Shown here piece after piece: positions 1-11,392 of a stretch of DNA of 64,000 nucleotides. Under the pieces are notes generated by a model. That model saw only the letters and a list, made by a program, of their open reading frames with translations, did not search any database and was not told the origin of the DNA. Positions within the stretch are counted from its first letter, which is position 1. The number at the start of each line of letters is the position of its first letter. Origin of the DNA: Zychaea mexicana (lineage: Eukaryota > Mucoromycota > Mucoromycetes > Mucorales > Lichtheimiaceae); NCBI RefSeq assembly GCF_025766255.1, contig NW_026516704.1, positions 1 through 64,000 on the forward strand, written 5' to 3'. Both the position numbers and the translations under genes were made by a program.

Positions 1-268
1 ATCAAAATTCCGGACAACAGCATCAAACATGTCAAACTCGCTGTGCAAGTCATTCAACATCAAACACATCATTGGTAACAATGAAATGTAAAGCAACAAG
101 GAGGAGAAGCACCAAGGAAGCATGTAATATATACATCTTTGCATACTGTATAGAGTAGCGCCTGCTTGGCATAGTGGTATTGCTTCCAAAACACTGTTTG
201 TCGAGAATCGGTAAAAGACTGAATTTATAAAAGGCTTTCCAAGCACCAAACATGCAGCGCTTATGGAC
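1..268. other. Left-edge non-coding stretch
   Basis: No open frame here looks like a conserved protein. At about 163-180 there is a TGGCATAGTGGT string resembling a Pol III A box, but no acceptor stem or proper B box follows, so no tRNA is called. Confidence 0.4.
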
Positions 269-514
269 TTAAGAAGAGGCGCTGCTCCTGTCTCCAAAAA
301 GATGAGTGTTTGCTGGTTGCAAGGTACATCTTTTGTGGGGGAGGGGTTCAGACAAATACGCTTCTTGCCTTGACGAATCTCTACAGTGTTTATGCCACGT
401 GACCGTCACGAACCGGATGGCGTGCTTGTGACAATCTTTATCACGCATCTTTGCGCACGAGCACTGAGGAGCACGACCGAGTGTTTGCACTTGCAAAGTT
501 CTACACTCAAACAT
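269..514 (-). CDS. Short Cys/His-rich ORF, uncertain
   Basis: An 81-codon ORF opens with ATG at 514 and has an in-frame stop just upstream. The translation holds a Cys-x-Cys, a later Cys-His-Lys-His cluster and further Cys/His residues, loosely recalling the C-terminal metal-binding patch of some transposases, but the spacing does not match a SWIM finger. No intron signals or flanking exons could be linked to it. It may be a chance ORF or a fragment of an older element. Confidence 0.2.
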   Translation of the reverse strand: MFECRTLQVQTLGRAPQCSCAKMRDKDCHKHAIRFVTVTWHKHCRDSSRQEAYLSEPLPHKRCTLQPANTHLFGDRSSASS

Positions 515-1322
515 GATGTGCGATCATCACTGTAGACTACGAGTTACCTTTAATTTGACTTGAATTGCCAGTTTTGCGGTCACTTGGCTGAGCAAGATTC
601 CACAATCCTTTTACTTTAATAGACGTGATAAAAAAAAAGGAAGTACTGTATGGCGCACCCGTATCGCCATGATTTATCACCATCGACTGGAGTTGCTAGA
701 ATAAAAAACATATATCAGCAAATACAATGTTCTGATCCTGTTTCGTGCTTGTCCTAAAGCTGTTGTGAACGTCAGAGCTTATGGCAGATTCATGCACGCG
801 TAGTTTACTTATCCTCTACCACCGCATAATAGAAAAAAACAAAACGGGACAACACACAACTTGCCGCCTGGACTCCAATAAGATCTTTCATCCAGCACTC
901 TCCCAGCACCGCGGGTTTGTGTTCTCAGTTGCCTGGATAGAGTGACAAGAAACGAGTGTGCTGTTTAAGAACAAATCAAGTGTACTGTCAAGACGCTAGT
1001 CGCACCGTTCGATGAAAAAAAGATCTGTTTTGGTTAAACCCTTGCCCCCCCCCTAAACGTATAGGACCTTCATTGATTTTTACAGAAAAACATTCGTTTT
1101 CGTGCTAAATATATACGATACTCTCCGGGATACACTTTAACTCTTGCATGCGGGAAAATTTTTTTGGCCGTGGTCAGTTTCCGGTGATTAGGTGCGGATC
1201 TTTATAAAGAAATCGGGTATCTGCATTATAACAAAAATGTCTTTTCTGATCATACCGCACCGCTCTTCCCTGAGCAAAGCACTGATGTAGTGTTCTTTGA
1301 TGGATGTCGATATGTGGGTTAT
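515..1322. other. Intergenic, downstream of ogg1
   Basis: About 800 bases with stops in all frames, A-tracts at 629-640 and C-tracts near 1050. It presumably holds the ogg1 3' end at its right side. Nothing else was seen. Confidence 0.5.
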
Positions 1323-2983
1323 TTATTTACAAAGGTTTTTTTTTTTGAAACGTGTACTTTTACGTACTGTTGTTTTTACTTCCACCTCTTTTTCTATTGC
1401 TTGCTCTTGTTCTCTTGCTCGTTTCCTAGTACTACTGTTGCCACTACTGCTAGCTCTTTTCTTTACTACTACTGATTCCTCTTTTGTTTTCACACTAGTA
1501 ATCTCCTCTTCCTCTTCCTTGACATTGTCATCCTTTGTAATATCAGTCCCATCTTGTGGTAAAACCCCCGTCGTTTCCACCTTGATCTTTTTTTCTTCTT
1601 TCTTAACAACGCTCAACCGATCTCCAAAAGAACGCAAATCAGCTGTAAACAGTACCTAAAATTTGTTTTTTTTTTCTCTAATCAGCTTCGAGGGGGGCGT
1701 AAAAGTAGTGTGTGTGAGAAAATTTAAAAGATAAACAAAAAAACAATACAAACCGAATGCGCCCAACCACTGTATTCACCAAACAACGATCGAAAGTGAT
1801 CCCCTACTTGATCATACAGCTTCAAAGTCAACGTTTTGGCCTTGTTGTTGTTACCAAATCCATAGTCGCGTAATGCAATTTGCCACACATGCGTGTCCAC
1901 GGGAATTGCTTCAGGATGATCGAGCGACATCAAGCACTGTTTTTTTTTCGAGGTAACACAAAGAAAGAAAAAAACAAGGTCATCAATACGTTCAAATAAT
2001 GCGTTGGCATCGATCTATATAAGAAAGAGAGAGAGAACATACCACGCAATCAGCTACTTTGGGACCCACACCAGCCAAGGAGACCAACGCTTGCTTTGCT
2101 TCTGGGTAAGACACATTCCGCAAACTGGACAACCAATTAGGCGGATAATCGTGTTGAATCTGTTTGGCTGTCTGAGCAATATACTTTGCACGATAGCCGA
2201 ATCCCAACTGTCTCAGTTGTTCCTCAATACTACTCTTCTTTGCTGCTGCTGCTCCTGCTGCTGCCAAAACATGGACTGCCGGGAAATCATAATGATCCAC
2301 ACCATCCAAGGTCGCAATATAAGGTCCATAGTGTGTGCAGAGTTTGCCGACCATTTGTGATATGCGTGCAATATTATTGTTACTCGAACAGATAAACGAC
2401 ACTAGGTTTTCCCATGGATCTTGACGCAAGATCCGAATGCCTTGGAAATGGATGGATTTGTCTTTAAAGTTGACGTCCAGTTGGCTCCAGCGTTGATAAT
2501 GCGATTCCAATGACACCACTCGATCCAGTTGAAAATAGTCTCGTAAGGTGGATTCCATCATCGTGGCGGTCTTTTCTTCTTCTTCTTCTTCGGGAAGTAT
2601 TCCGTAAAGAACGGTGGATGCTAGTGTATCCCCCCGCCGAAAACCAATATCGTTATTCATCGAGCTTATCATTCTTTCCTAGTTGCAAAAGAAAAAAGAG
2701 AGAGAGAGAGAGCTTACGTGTTTGCTTTAAAGTATACAGTTTGCCATTCAATACACATGACCTAATAATCATCATGCGGTTAGAGACCATCAATTCGACC
2801 TTTCTTTGAGCTGGAGTTATTGCAAGTTGAAGAGTTTGCTCTCTTTTTTTTTATTTACCATAGATCGTTCACATTGCGCCAACGAAAAGACTGACCGCAC
2901 TTTAATGTGTCAAGGTGAAGTTCTTTGGGACCCACTCGTAGATCGCGCCATATTAATTTGGCTGAATGGACTTGTTTTGACAT
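1323..2983 (-). CDS. OGG1: 8-oxoguanine DNA glycosylase/AP lyase (OGG1)
   Basis: Base-excision repair enzyme that removes 8-oxoguanine paired with C and nicks the backbone through its lyase activity; nuclear and mitochondrial in the family. Five exons on the minus strand (2983-2859, 2761-2718, 2620-2043, 1936-1754, 1655-1323) give 420 aa, close to the family length plus a charged tail. Seen in sequence: N-terminal CGQSFRW, YTLKQT continuing into VLYG across intron 2, LRDYFQLD, the helix-hairpin-helix LAGVGPKVADCV with the catalytic Lys, PVDTHVW with the essential Asp, and GWAHSVLFTADL. The start at 2983 is the only upstream ATG in frame with these motifs. The last exon adds a Lys/Glu-rich tail of about 90 aa that may act in nuclear import. 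It shares a 322-bp head-to-head promoter with the checkpoint kinase gene. Confidence 0.93.
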
Positions 2984-3305
2984 TTATTTTTTTTTAATAA
3001 AAGTAAAAAGGGAAAATTAAAGTTTTTCTATCAAAAGTGTGGGTTCCACATGCACGCTGGTAAAAAGGCCCAGTCTGCATTTCTTTTTTTTGGGTTCAAA
3101 AAGCAGGGCGCCCTTTCTTTATCTCTGTCATTTTTTCTTTCTCTTTCTTCTCTTTCCTTCCCTCCCCCACCTTCACTGCAACCCTCTCTCAGTTGCAAGA
3201 TTACTCTTTTTTTGTTACTTTCTTAAAAGAAAAAACGCACCTTTTTGTGAAAAAGTCACACTTTTTTTTTCCAATTCACACAAAACACGCACATTGCAAG
3301 GCATA
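2984..3305. promoter_or_regulatory. Bidirectional promoter of ogg1 and checkpoint kinase
   Basis: The initiator codons of two divergent DNA-damage genes lie 322 bp apart. The interval is rich in T and TC tracts (3070-3290) on the kinase-sense strand and has an A/T-rich part next to ogg1. No classical operator motif was recognised. Shared control is inferred from layout only. Confidence 0.55.
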
Positions 3306-6300
3306 ATGGGCAAACCTAGAGACACGACAAGGTTGAACAATTCCAGCCGTAAAGGTGGCACCAGGAAAAGTTACCTTGACAGCGGTGACACTATCAGTAA
3401 CCATGGCGGCGGCAGCAGCAGCAGCAGCAGCAGCAAAATAAGCAACAGCGGTAGCACCAGTCATAGCAGTAGTAGTCGTAAGACCGTCCATGTCTTGCAT
3501 AAGGCTTCCTCTAAAGAATCGCGCTCAAGCCCTTGCTCTTCTCACTCGCTCGGTGTCAAAAGTTCTGGACGGATCACCAAGCGTTCCCATAGCAAAAGAA
3601 CGATTGAGCGACGTAAGTGTTTAGAGAGGTTACTACGGCAACAAACAAAAAAACACACACACACACACACAACCTGTTTATACATTTATCTTTAGAAGTA
3701 AGCTTGGAGACAGAGGAAACGTATTGGCGTGAATATACGGGCGTGATACCTGACGAACAACTCGAGCTGGAGGACATTTTCGGACGCGATCCAAATATCT
3801 GGGGATACCTTGAAAGCATGAATACTGCAGTTGTCCAGTCCCAAATCCTGACGCGTTCAGCGGTCGGTCCTGCAAAGGTCATACGAGCACATTGTGAAGA
3901 TCGCTTTTCGTATCTGATAGGATCTGGCCCTACGTGTGACGTTCGGTTCGTTTGTAATAAACATGACTTTGTTACTCTTGGACAGAGCATCTTTTTTTTT
4001 ACTGATGATGATGTAAAACAATAGTGATCCTGGCAACGTACTCTCACCAAACCACTGCATGATCTACAACGTACGTATATCCTGACTTTTTTAATATAAT
4101 AAAAGCAACAAGTTATGGTGTTGGAAAAAAAACAAGGTCATTCATAACCCCCTTTTCTCTCTCTCCAATAAATATAGCGATGTGAAATCCACACCAACGA
4201 CATTCAGGGCGCCAAGCCAAAGTCCAACCTCATTTTATTATATGATCGAAGGTAAGTGTAGCGGAAACGAGTTACTTGTTATGAACAGCGCGCAATATAC
4301 CGATCTTTTTATTTTCATGTCTAGCAATAAGGGAACCTGGGTGAACAATGTCAAAATGGAGGAAAGCGAAGTTGTGCTAGAGGACAACGACATTATCAGT
4401 TTCAAGGAATCGAATGAAAGTGAGCCATGTAAGTTTATTACACCACCACCACTACTACTACTACTACTACTGTACTGCGAACAAACGTGTCTCATCTTTA
4501 AACCTTTTTTTTTGTTCGTCTTTGACAGATCTGTCGCTTAGAATTCGTCTTCCAACCTACTTTCGACATATCAAAGACGTAAGGCTTGGCAACAAGAGGG
4601 TCGTTGTTGTTACACGACATGGTTTGACACATCTTTTTGACTTGGACCCGCCCCCCCCCCTTCATGTAGACCTTCAATAATGGTATCAAGGCATATTACG
4701 CGTTCAATCGTCGTATTGGCTATGGCTCGTTTGGCGAGGTGTTTGAAGCCGAATGCCTTACTTCTGGAAGAATCGTGGCAGTGAAAGAGATCCCCCGAAA
4801 CAAGTATGAGGGCAAGCCCAAAACGCTGCAGTCTTTACTCAGAGAAATTGCGATCTATACTTCTTTGCAGCATCATGTAAGTTTGTTTCTCTGTGCATGT
4901 AAATCCCAAAAAGTGTTACTCATTCGTTAGTGACTTTCTGTGTTTTCATATACGTCAACAGCCAGGCATTGTACGAATGGAAAGAGTTCTGGAAATCGAC
5001 GGTACCTTCTATATTGCCATGGAACTGTAAGTGGACCTTTTTTCTTGTAATCGCTGTATTTATGTTTGTCGTACACACACACACACACACAAACCTGTAT
5101 ATTTGTTAAACTTGTACTCTCCCCAATGGCGTACACATCTCTCTCTCTCTCTCTCTCTCGCTCGTGTTCAAGTGGACAAAGCGGCGACTTGTTCGATCAC
5201 ATCAATAGTATCCCAAATCCACTGACCGAGGACGAGGTGCGAATCATCTTTGATCAAATCTTTCATGCTGTGGAGGTAAGCAATAGAGTTTTTTTTTTTC
5301 TTTGCGTAGATTGTGCAAAGCTGATTGATACATGTCCTCTGTTTCCTTTACATGTTTTTCCGTATGTGTTTGTGTGTACAGTATCTTCACGACCAAGATA
5401 TCGCACATCGAGACTTGAAGCTGGAAAACATCATTCTCATGGATAAAAAGAACCTGCGTGCCAAGGTTGCCGATTTCGGTCTTGCTACATTCTATCGTGG
5501 TAAACCGCTCCATACCATGTGCGGAACGCAATCTTATGGTAAATCTCTTGTTTATCATATGTGTGTGTGTGTTGTGTTATCTTTTTTACTCCAAAATAAT
5601 AATAATTACTCGTTTAATGATCAATCAAATAGCTGCACCAGAACTCGTCTTGGAAACAAGCTGCAATTACGACAAAGCAGTGGACATTTGGAGTTTGGGT
5701 GTCATGTTGTTTCTCACTTTGGCCAAGACCCCACCCTTTTATGATGGTATATATACAAAACATGATCTGGGGGATTTTCCCTTGGATGGGTGGATTGCTG
5801 ACCTTTTGTCATTTATATATAGCATCTGTCCACCCACCCACTCCCGAAGAGCAAAGAATCATGCTTCAACGTATCAAGAGTGCAGACTATAACTTTTACG
5901 GGGCTGCAAAGTGGGAAACCATCAGCGACCTAGCCAAGGATCTGATCAATAACATGCTGGTTGTGGATGCCAACGAACGATATACCATCAAGCAAGTGTT
6001 GCAACATCCGTGGTTGCGGGAGGTTGAGGCAAGTATCCTCCTCGATTGACCCTACTCACATTACTCACTGTGGAAGTTAATCAATATTTGTTTCATTATA
6101 GGGTCCTCGCACGCATTTGAAGGGATACAAGCGGTGCCCCGAACTAGTGGAATACTTGAAGAACAAAAAAAAGTGTCCTTCTTCCGCTACCTTTGATTCT
6201 TCAGCACCCTCTTCACCCACGCCAACGATACCAGCAACAAGAGTCGCATCATCCTCCTCCTCTTCTTCTTCTTCTTCATCACCTTCTTTACCAGCTCAAT

Positions 6301-6395
6301 CTGCCGGACTGAGCAGCGATCCAACATCACCGTTGGCTATACCACCAACAACATCACGTGGACAAGCAGCAGATTCCCCGGCATATGCTCAGTGA
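3306..6395 (+). CDS. FHA-domain checkpoint kinase, Rad53/Cds1/Chk2 family
   Basis: Ser/Thr kinase of the DNA damage/replication checkpoint. Thirteen exons (3306-3612, 3696-3945, 4025-4070, 4178-4251, 4325-4428, 4529-4578, 4670-4876, 4962-5026, 5173-5275, 5382-5538, 5633-5746, 5823-6028, 6102-6395) join to 658 aa. Order: a Ser/Lys-rich N-terminus with a poly-Ser run; an FHA domain (YLIGSGPTCDVR, SPNHCMIY, NKGTWVNN, EDNDIISF); then a kinase domain with IGYGSFGEVFEA, VAVKEI, HRDLKLEN, DFGLA, APEL and WSLGVMLFL; then a Ser/Pro-rich tail ending at a TGA at 6393. All catalytic motifs are present. The order FHA then kinase is that of Chk2/Cds1 and the first half of Rad53; the second FHA domain of yeast Rad53 is absent. 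The start of exon 7 could also be 4691. The intron after 6028 uses a GC donor. Confidence 0.9.
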
Positions 6396-6977
6396 CTTGA
6401 CCTGTCTGTCTGTCACCAAAATACATGTAAAACACAGCTTTATCCTCTTGTTCATAAATCCCACCAACCCACCCCCCCTCTCCCTTTCACCTCGATCTAT
6501 AAATCGCACCTTTTTCTTGTTGGCCGTCTACTCACCCCTCTCATCCCTTTCCCTTGATCACATGCTCTGTCACTCTTTTTTTTTTTTCCTTCCGTTTGTA
6601 TGTACGTACGCTTCATCATCCTCATCATTCATGTTTTCCTGTTCTTTTTTTTTCTCATTGGCAGTATTATTAAAAAAAGTTGTGTGATTTTTCCTCGTAA
6701 AAAAAAGCGTCGTACATGAAATTAGAAAGTGTTATCACCATTACACCTCTTTTGACAGCCACCTCCTTATTTCTCGAATAACCAAAAACACCCCCTTCTT
6801 TCTGTTTCGCTATAGACTCCTCTCTCTCTCTCTCTTTCCTCTTTCCTCTTTCCTTTCCATACACACACACAGCCACTGACTCTCTCTCTCTCTCTCTCTC
6901 TTCGGCCTTTGCTCCTTTCTGTCCCAACTTCATTTGAAGCCTTCTCATACACGAACCCACCCGATCGGGGGCTCATT
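6396..6977. other. Intergenic with pyrimidine microsatellites
   Basis: Holds the kinase 3' end and the promoter/5' UTR of the phospholipase gene. TC repeats lie at about 6820-6835 and 6880-6901, with a CA run between them. No gene is seen. Confidence 0.6.
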
Positions 6978-8990
6978 ATGCCAGGTATGGAAAATTCAAA
7001 GTAAATGTCATTGTACGTCATTGACGTTATTCTTTTTTTGTCATTTCCACCATCAACCCCGACACCATCATGTCTTGATTTTACCATTAGATCATCTCGT
7101 CTTTTTCATTCACGGCGTAGGACAACAATACGAAACATATGGCAATATCCAACACCATGGTTCGTGTGTGGCTTTACATATCTATTTTTGACAATCTATC
7201 TCTCTGTGACTTATGACTCTTTGGCATAATTTAAGTATCTACAATACAAAAGAATACACAAGAAATGTTAGAGGCATTGTATGATGGGAATACTACAGCG
7301 GCGGAAGAAAACGACGATCATGATCGAACAGCATCTTCTTCTTCTTCTTCAAGTACCACCAAGATCCAAGTCGAATTTGTCGTTATAGGTAATAAAAAAG
7401 TGTAAACTAGCCAAGGAGAGGACCCCCAGTGACTCACCTTTTTGTGTGTATGTCAACCAGAGTGGCACAGCATAGTACACGCGTTGGTAGACGCAAAAAT
7501 GGATCAAGCCACATTGGAGAATGTGCCCAAAGTGCGTCTAGCGACCAACCAATGGCTTATGGATTGCATGTACTGTACGTCTCCCCCCCCCCTTTTTTTC
7601 ACGACCCGACGCTTCTTTGCATGAATCATAATATGTATGAAATGGGGGTAGATTTTTCAAAGCCGTACGGACAATTCATTATCGATGCCATTTGTCGTCA
7701 ATGCAACACGGCTTACCATGACCATGGTGATCCTGAGCACGTCCACATGATTGGGTTCTCACTGGGTGGTGTGGCTGCGTACGACATTTTATCGATGCAA
7801 TGGAAGAACAACAGTCTCGATACTACTACTACTACTACTACTACTACAAATGCTCCACCAACACAACAACAACAACAGCAGCAGCAGCAGCAGCAGCATG
7901 AACCGTGCATGTGTGCAACACCCAATGTCTGTGTGCCCAAGCTGGACTTTGAGGTGGAACACTTGTTTACGTGTGGCAGTCCCATTGGTATGTATGACCA
8001 TGAAATTCACACGGCACTACTCCCCATCTCTTTTTCTTCGCTCCCCGCTAATAACCACCACCCCCATCTAACTTTCTACTTGTCTTTTTTTCTCTTCCCT
8101 CCCTCCCTCCCACCCACCCCCATACCCCCGGGGAAATGGCAATGGACCCAAAAAACAACACATACACAAATAATAAGCTGCGGCATTGATCTTCCGAGGA
8201 TTCGATTACATGCATTACCGACCACCTCCACATACACGTATCCACAACATTTTCCATCCGTATGATCCGCTCGGGTACCGCCTGGAGACCATGGCTCATC
8301 CCGGCTTATTTGCCGACAGGTTACCCGTGCGACTTGCGCGTGCTCCACCGCGTCACAGTCGATTGCGGCTTCTGCCTCGTATACCCAACCTCGGCATCAA
8401 GGACTTTATTACACAATACTATATGAAATTGACCTACGACGAAGATACCAGTAGTAGTAGTAGTGATGATGATGATGACGACGATCTCGACGACGAAATA
8501 CCAGCAACGACTACCAAGACCATCCATGACAACGACACTTGTGAACACATTGTTGGAAAAGACAAACGTACAATGTGTCGTCAATTGGTAGTAGTGAAAG
8601 AACAAAACAACAATGACAATGGCCAAGAAGTAGAAGAAGCAGAAGAAGAACAGCAAGTGGAACCGAAAGAATTCTATCCGCGGAGGATAGACTACATGCT
8701 CAACGAAACGGTTATCGACGCATATGCATCTGAATGGATCATTGCCATCAAAAGTCACTTTCGCTACTGGGCCAATCGGTAAAAGTTTATTAAGCGGAGA
8801 GAGAGAGAGAGAGAGACACAGTCATTGAGTGGAAGCGGGACTGTTTTCGTACCTGAATTTAATTATCTCTACTGCGATTATTAACTTTAATCTTTTTCAA
8901 TACAGGGACCTAGCATTCCATATCGCAAAAAGCTTATTAGAAAAGAAAATAAAAGGACCCTACACGAGGAGCGGATATGCTTCTCAATGA
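6978..8990 (+). CDS. DDHD-domain phospholipase, PA-PLA1-like
   Basis: Predicted lipase of the intracellular phospholipase A1 family, which hydrolyses phosphatidic acid and related lipids on ER/Golgi membranes. Seven exons (6978-6984, 7091-7159, 7236-7388, 7461-7574, 7652-7987, 8178-8778, 8906-8990) join to 454 aa. Visible: HLVFFIHGVGQQ right at the N-terminus, VEFVVIEWHS, the nucleophile motif GFSLGG (most relatives have GHSLG), FTCGSPIG, HNIFHPYDPLGYRLE and a C-terminal DDHD-type segment with RRIDYMLNE. The protein lacks the long N-terminal part of many relatives and carries two homopolymer insertions: a Thr run followed by a Gln run (about 7821-7897), and an Asp/Glu-rich insertion at about 8450-8670 inside the DDHD region. 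The first coding exon has only 7 bases. Confidence 0.85.
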
Positions 8991-9406
8991 GGTAAACAGT
9001 CCGCATTATATACATATAATCCCAAAGCGGGTCTGCGCTGAAAGTGCAGGGACCAAGAAAGAAAGAACGGGAAGCGACGGTATGTTCAAGTTGGTTCCCG
9101 ACCAATCGATGACATCGGGAAAAAATTTTCTATTAGTATTACAGCGGATCCCGATGGGACAAGAAAAAAAGAATTACAACAAAATGGGGGGGGGGAGGGA
9201 GGCTGGAGAGATAACTGTGCTATACGAGTCTCATCTTTTTTTCTCCCGTAGTGGTCAAAGAAGTTTGAAAAGAAAAAAGGGTAGGGGGGGGGTAAACAAA
9301 AAAGAGCTGGTGTGTCTGGGATGAGGGAGTAGAGGGAATATACACAGGGCTGTGGGAGGAGGAGGAAGGAGGAAGGAGGGTTATTGTTTTTTTTTGTTTG
9401 TTTGTT
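8991..9406. terminator. Convergent 3' ends of phospholipase and hexokinase genes
   Basis: A 416-bp gap between two converging genes. It contains purine-rich tracts (9185-9205, 9280-9385) and an A-rich part; no ORF with coding character was found. Poly(A) sites for both genes presumably lie here. Confidence 0.5.
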
Positions 9407-11392
9407 TCAATGCTTTCCATGCTTATGAGCCATCATGGCAATGATGGCAGCACCCAATCCAGATCCATCGCGCGCCAGAGCGAACCGCACCTTGTTGGCA
9501 GCCTCTTGTCCAAACAATTCGGTCAACCCTTCGCGAATGTGATGTTCGAATTTGGGATAGAATTCAAACAGCGAGCCATCAATGGCAATGATACTTTCCT
9601 GACCGACCTTGCCACAGTGCGACATGACACCGCCGATGCCAGACGCAGCCAGGCGTGCAGCACGACGACCCACAAACTCGCCTATCTTCTTGACCATCTG
9701 TCGATCGGCCAGCGTGGTCGACGACGCGACACCCACCGTCTCCTCCAAGATTTGCTTCGTCTCTGACAGATCCGCTGTCTTGTCGTTCTCGATCGCAGTC
9801 AGGTAGGCTGTCTCAAAGCCCCATTGTGTGTTGAGCGCCGGTGAGGACTCGCCGTTGAACAGCAGGTACTGGTCAATCAGCTGCAGCATCGCGTTGCGTG
9901 CAATCTCGCCCAGGTACATGCCCGAAATCATCTTTTCAAACAGCTGTTGGTGGATGTTGCGTGATTGTCGGTTGACCTTGTTGTCGTACATGGTCAGTGG
10001 CAGCACCTCGCGCTCACAGTCAAACGCTCCCCATTCCATGTTGACGACCATTTCATCCGAGCCAGCGGAAACGTCGTTCTCGGCGGGGGACCATTTCTTG
10101 ATGTTGGCAGTCTTTTCATAGTAACCTTACATGATCATTTCACGTACACACAGTAGTGAGAGAGAGAACGGGTACACAAGAAAAAAGGCATGTTAGAGAA
10201 AGAGAGATAGAAAGAACTTGACACTGGGAAATGGGTTCAATGAATGGATCTCAAAGAAAAAAGAAAGCACACTCACTGGCGTTGGTGCCTGTGCCTAGAA
10301 TGACTCCCATGACCGTATCAGGGAAGCTGTAGGCATAGGCCATCAAGGTACCGACCGTATCATTCACAATCTATGACATAATCTTTTTAGTTTCTTTGCT
10401 ACTTTCCCCCCCCCCCCAACAACCGCAAAAACTAACCCCGCTTTTTCCCTCTTTCCACCTCCTCTGCCCATCTCCCCCCAAAAAAGGACACACCCAACCT
10501 TACTTCTTTTGCACCCATCCACTCTCCCATCTCCCACCCTTCCCCCTGGCCCTCCCCCCAAAAAGAAAAAGGCGGGGTGGGGGGCCGGGTCCTCGGGAAT
10601 CCCCAGAATGTAGTGAAGCCGCAACAACCGGTCAAATTAACCCGTCGCTGCCCGCCTCTCTCTCTCACCCACTACTACCACAGGGTAAAACTACTTACAG
10701 CTGCAACATTGACGGGCAAGTTCCGTCTTGAGATTGCCTCTTGCAAGGTCAGCGCCACATCTTTGCCCACGGCATTCTTTGTCGAAAAGCCCTTGGTCCA
10801 CTGCTTGAGCACACCTCGGTTGATCTCGGTCTGAAGGACAGGGAACGAGAACGTGTAGCCAAGTTGGAGCTTCTCTTCGCCCTCGCCAGGCAACGTGCAG
10901 TGCTCGGTCAGGAACGTGTCCACACTGTCGGCAATGTAGTCGCAGAGGTCCCGCATGTCGCCCGTCTTGAGCGCGTCTGACACGACAAACTTTTGCTGCT
11001 TAACACTGTAGTCGCCTTTGCCCTTGAGCTCGAATTCACACACGCGCAGGTTCGTGCCACCGAGATCGAGCGCCAAGTAGCGTCCCACTTCTTCGCCGGT
11101 TGGACGACCGGTGACATAGCTTGGAATCATGGCCACTAGATAGATAGATAGAGAATTATTTGAGTACGGTCCCATCAAACGGTTAAAAAAAATCCCCCCA
11201 CCCGCCTTGTTCCATGTGTGTACCTGTTGCACCCTCGTGATCCAATCCTTTACGCATCTCTTCCACAAATTGGTTGGTGATTGTTCGCAAACGTTCGGTC
11301 GTCACGTCAAACTCTTGGGCAAGACCGTTGATTGCCTTGTTTTGCGCCTCGGTACCATCCACTTGATGATTGTAAGCGGCAGCAGCAGTCAT
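9407..11392 (-). CDS. Hexokinase
   Basis: ATP-dependent hexose kinase catalysing the first step of glycolysis in the cytosol. Four exons (11392-11224, 11135-10699, 10370-10277, 10125-9407) give 472 aa, the usual fungal size. Recognised motifs: the phosphate-1 loop LALDLGGTNLRVCEFEL, FSFPVLQTEINRG, TKGF with the sugar-binding segment, IVNDTVGTLMA with the catalytic Asp, ILGTGTNA, MEWGAFD, and the C-terminal adenosine part AIDGSLFEFYPKF and ARDGSGLGAA. The initiator at 11392 lies just after a CAA-type repeat in the 5' UTR. Whether this is a glucose-repressible or glucokinase-like paralogue cannot be told from sequence. Confidence 0.94.

Noticed and set aside
160..245. tRNA-like A box (TGGCATAGTGGT)
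   Set aside because: No 7-bp acceptor stem closes around it and the B-box-like part does not match the consensus, so at best it is a degenerate fragment.
1290..1659. Plus-strand ORFs over the ogg1 last exon
   Set aside because: They are shadows of the Lys/Glu/Thr-rich ogg1 C-terminus on the opposite strand.
2621..2717. Extending ogg1 exon 3 upstream to an ATG at 2672
   Set aside because: That frame cannot join exon 2 in phase. The acceptor at 2621-2622 restores LKQT followed by VLYG as in the family.
6670..7087. Minus-strand ORFs rich in Arg/Glu
   Set aside because: They arise from the TC microsatellites of the phospholipase leader and have no domain features.
9609..11117. Plus-strand ORFs within the hexokinase gene
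   Set aside because: Antisense frames of a confirmed conserved gene.
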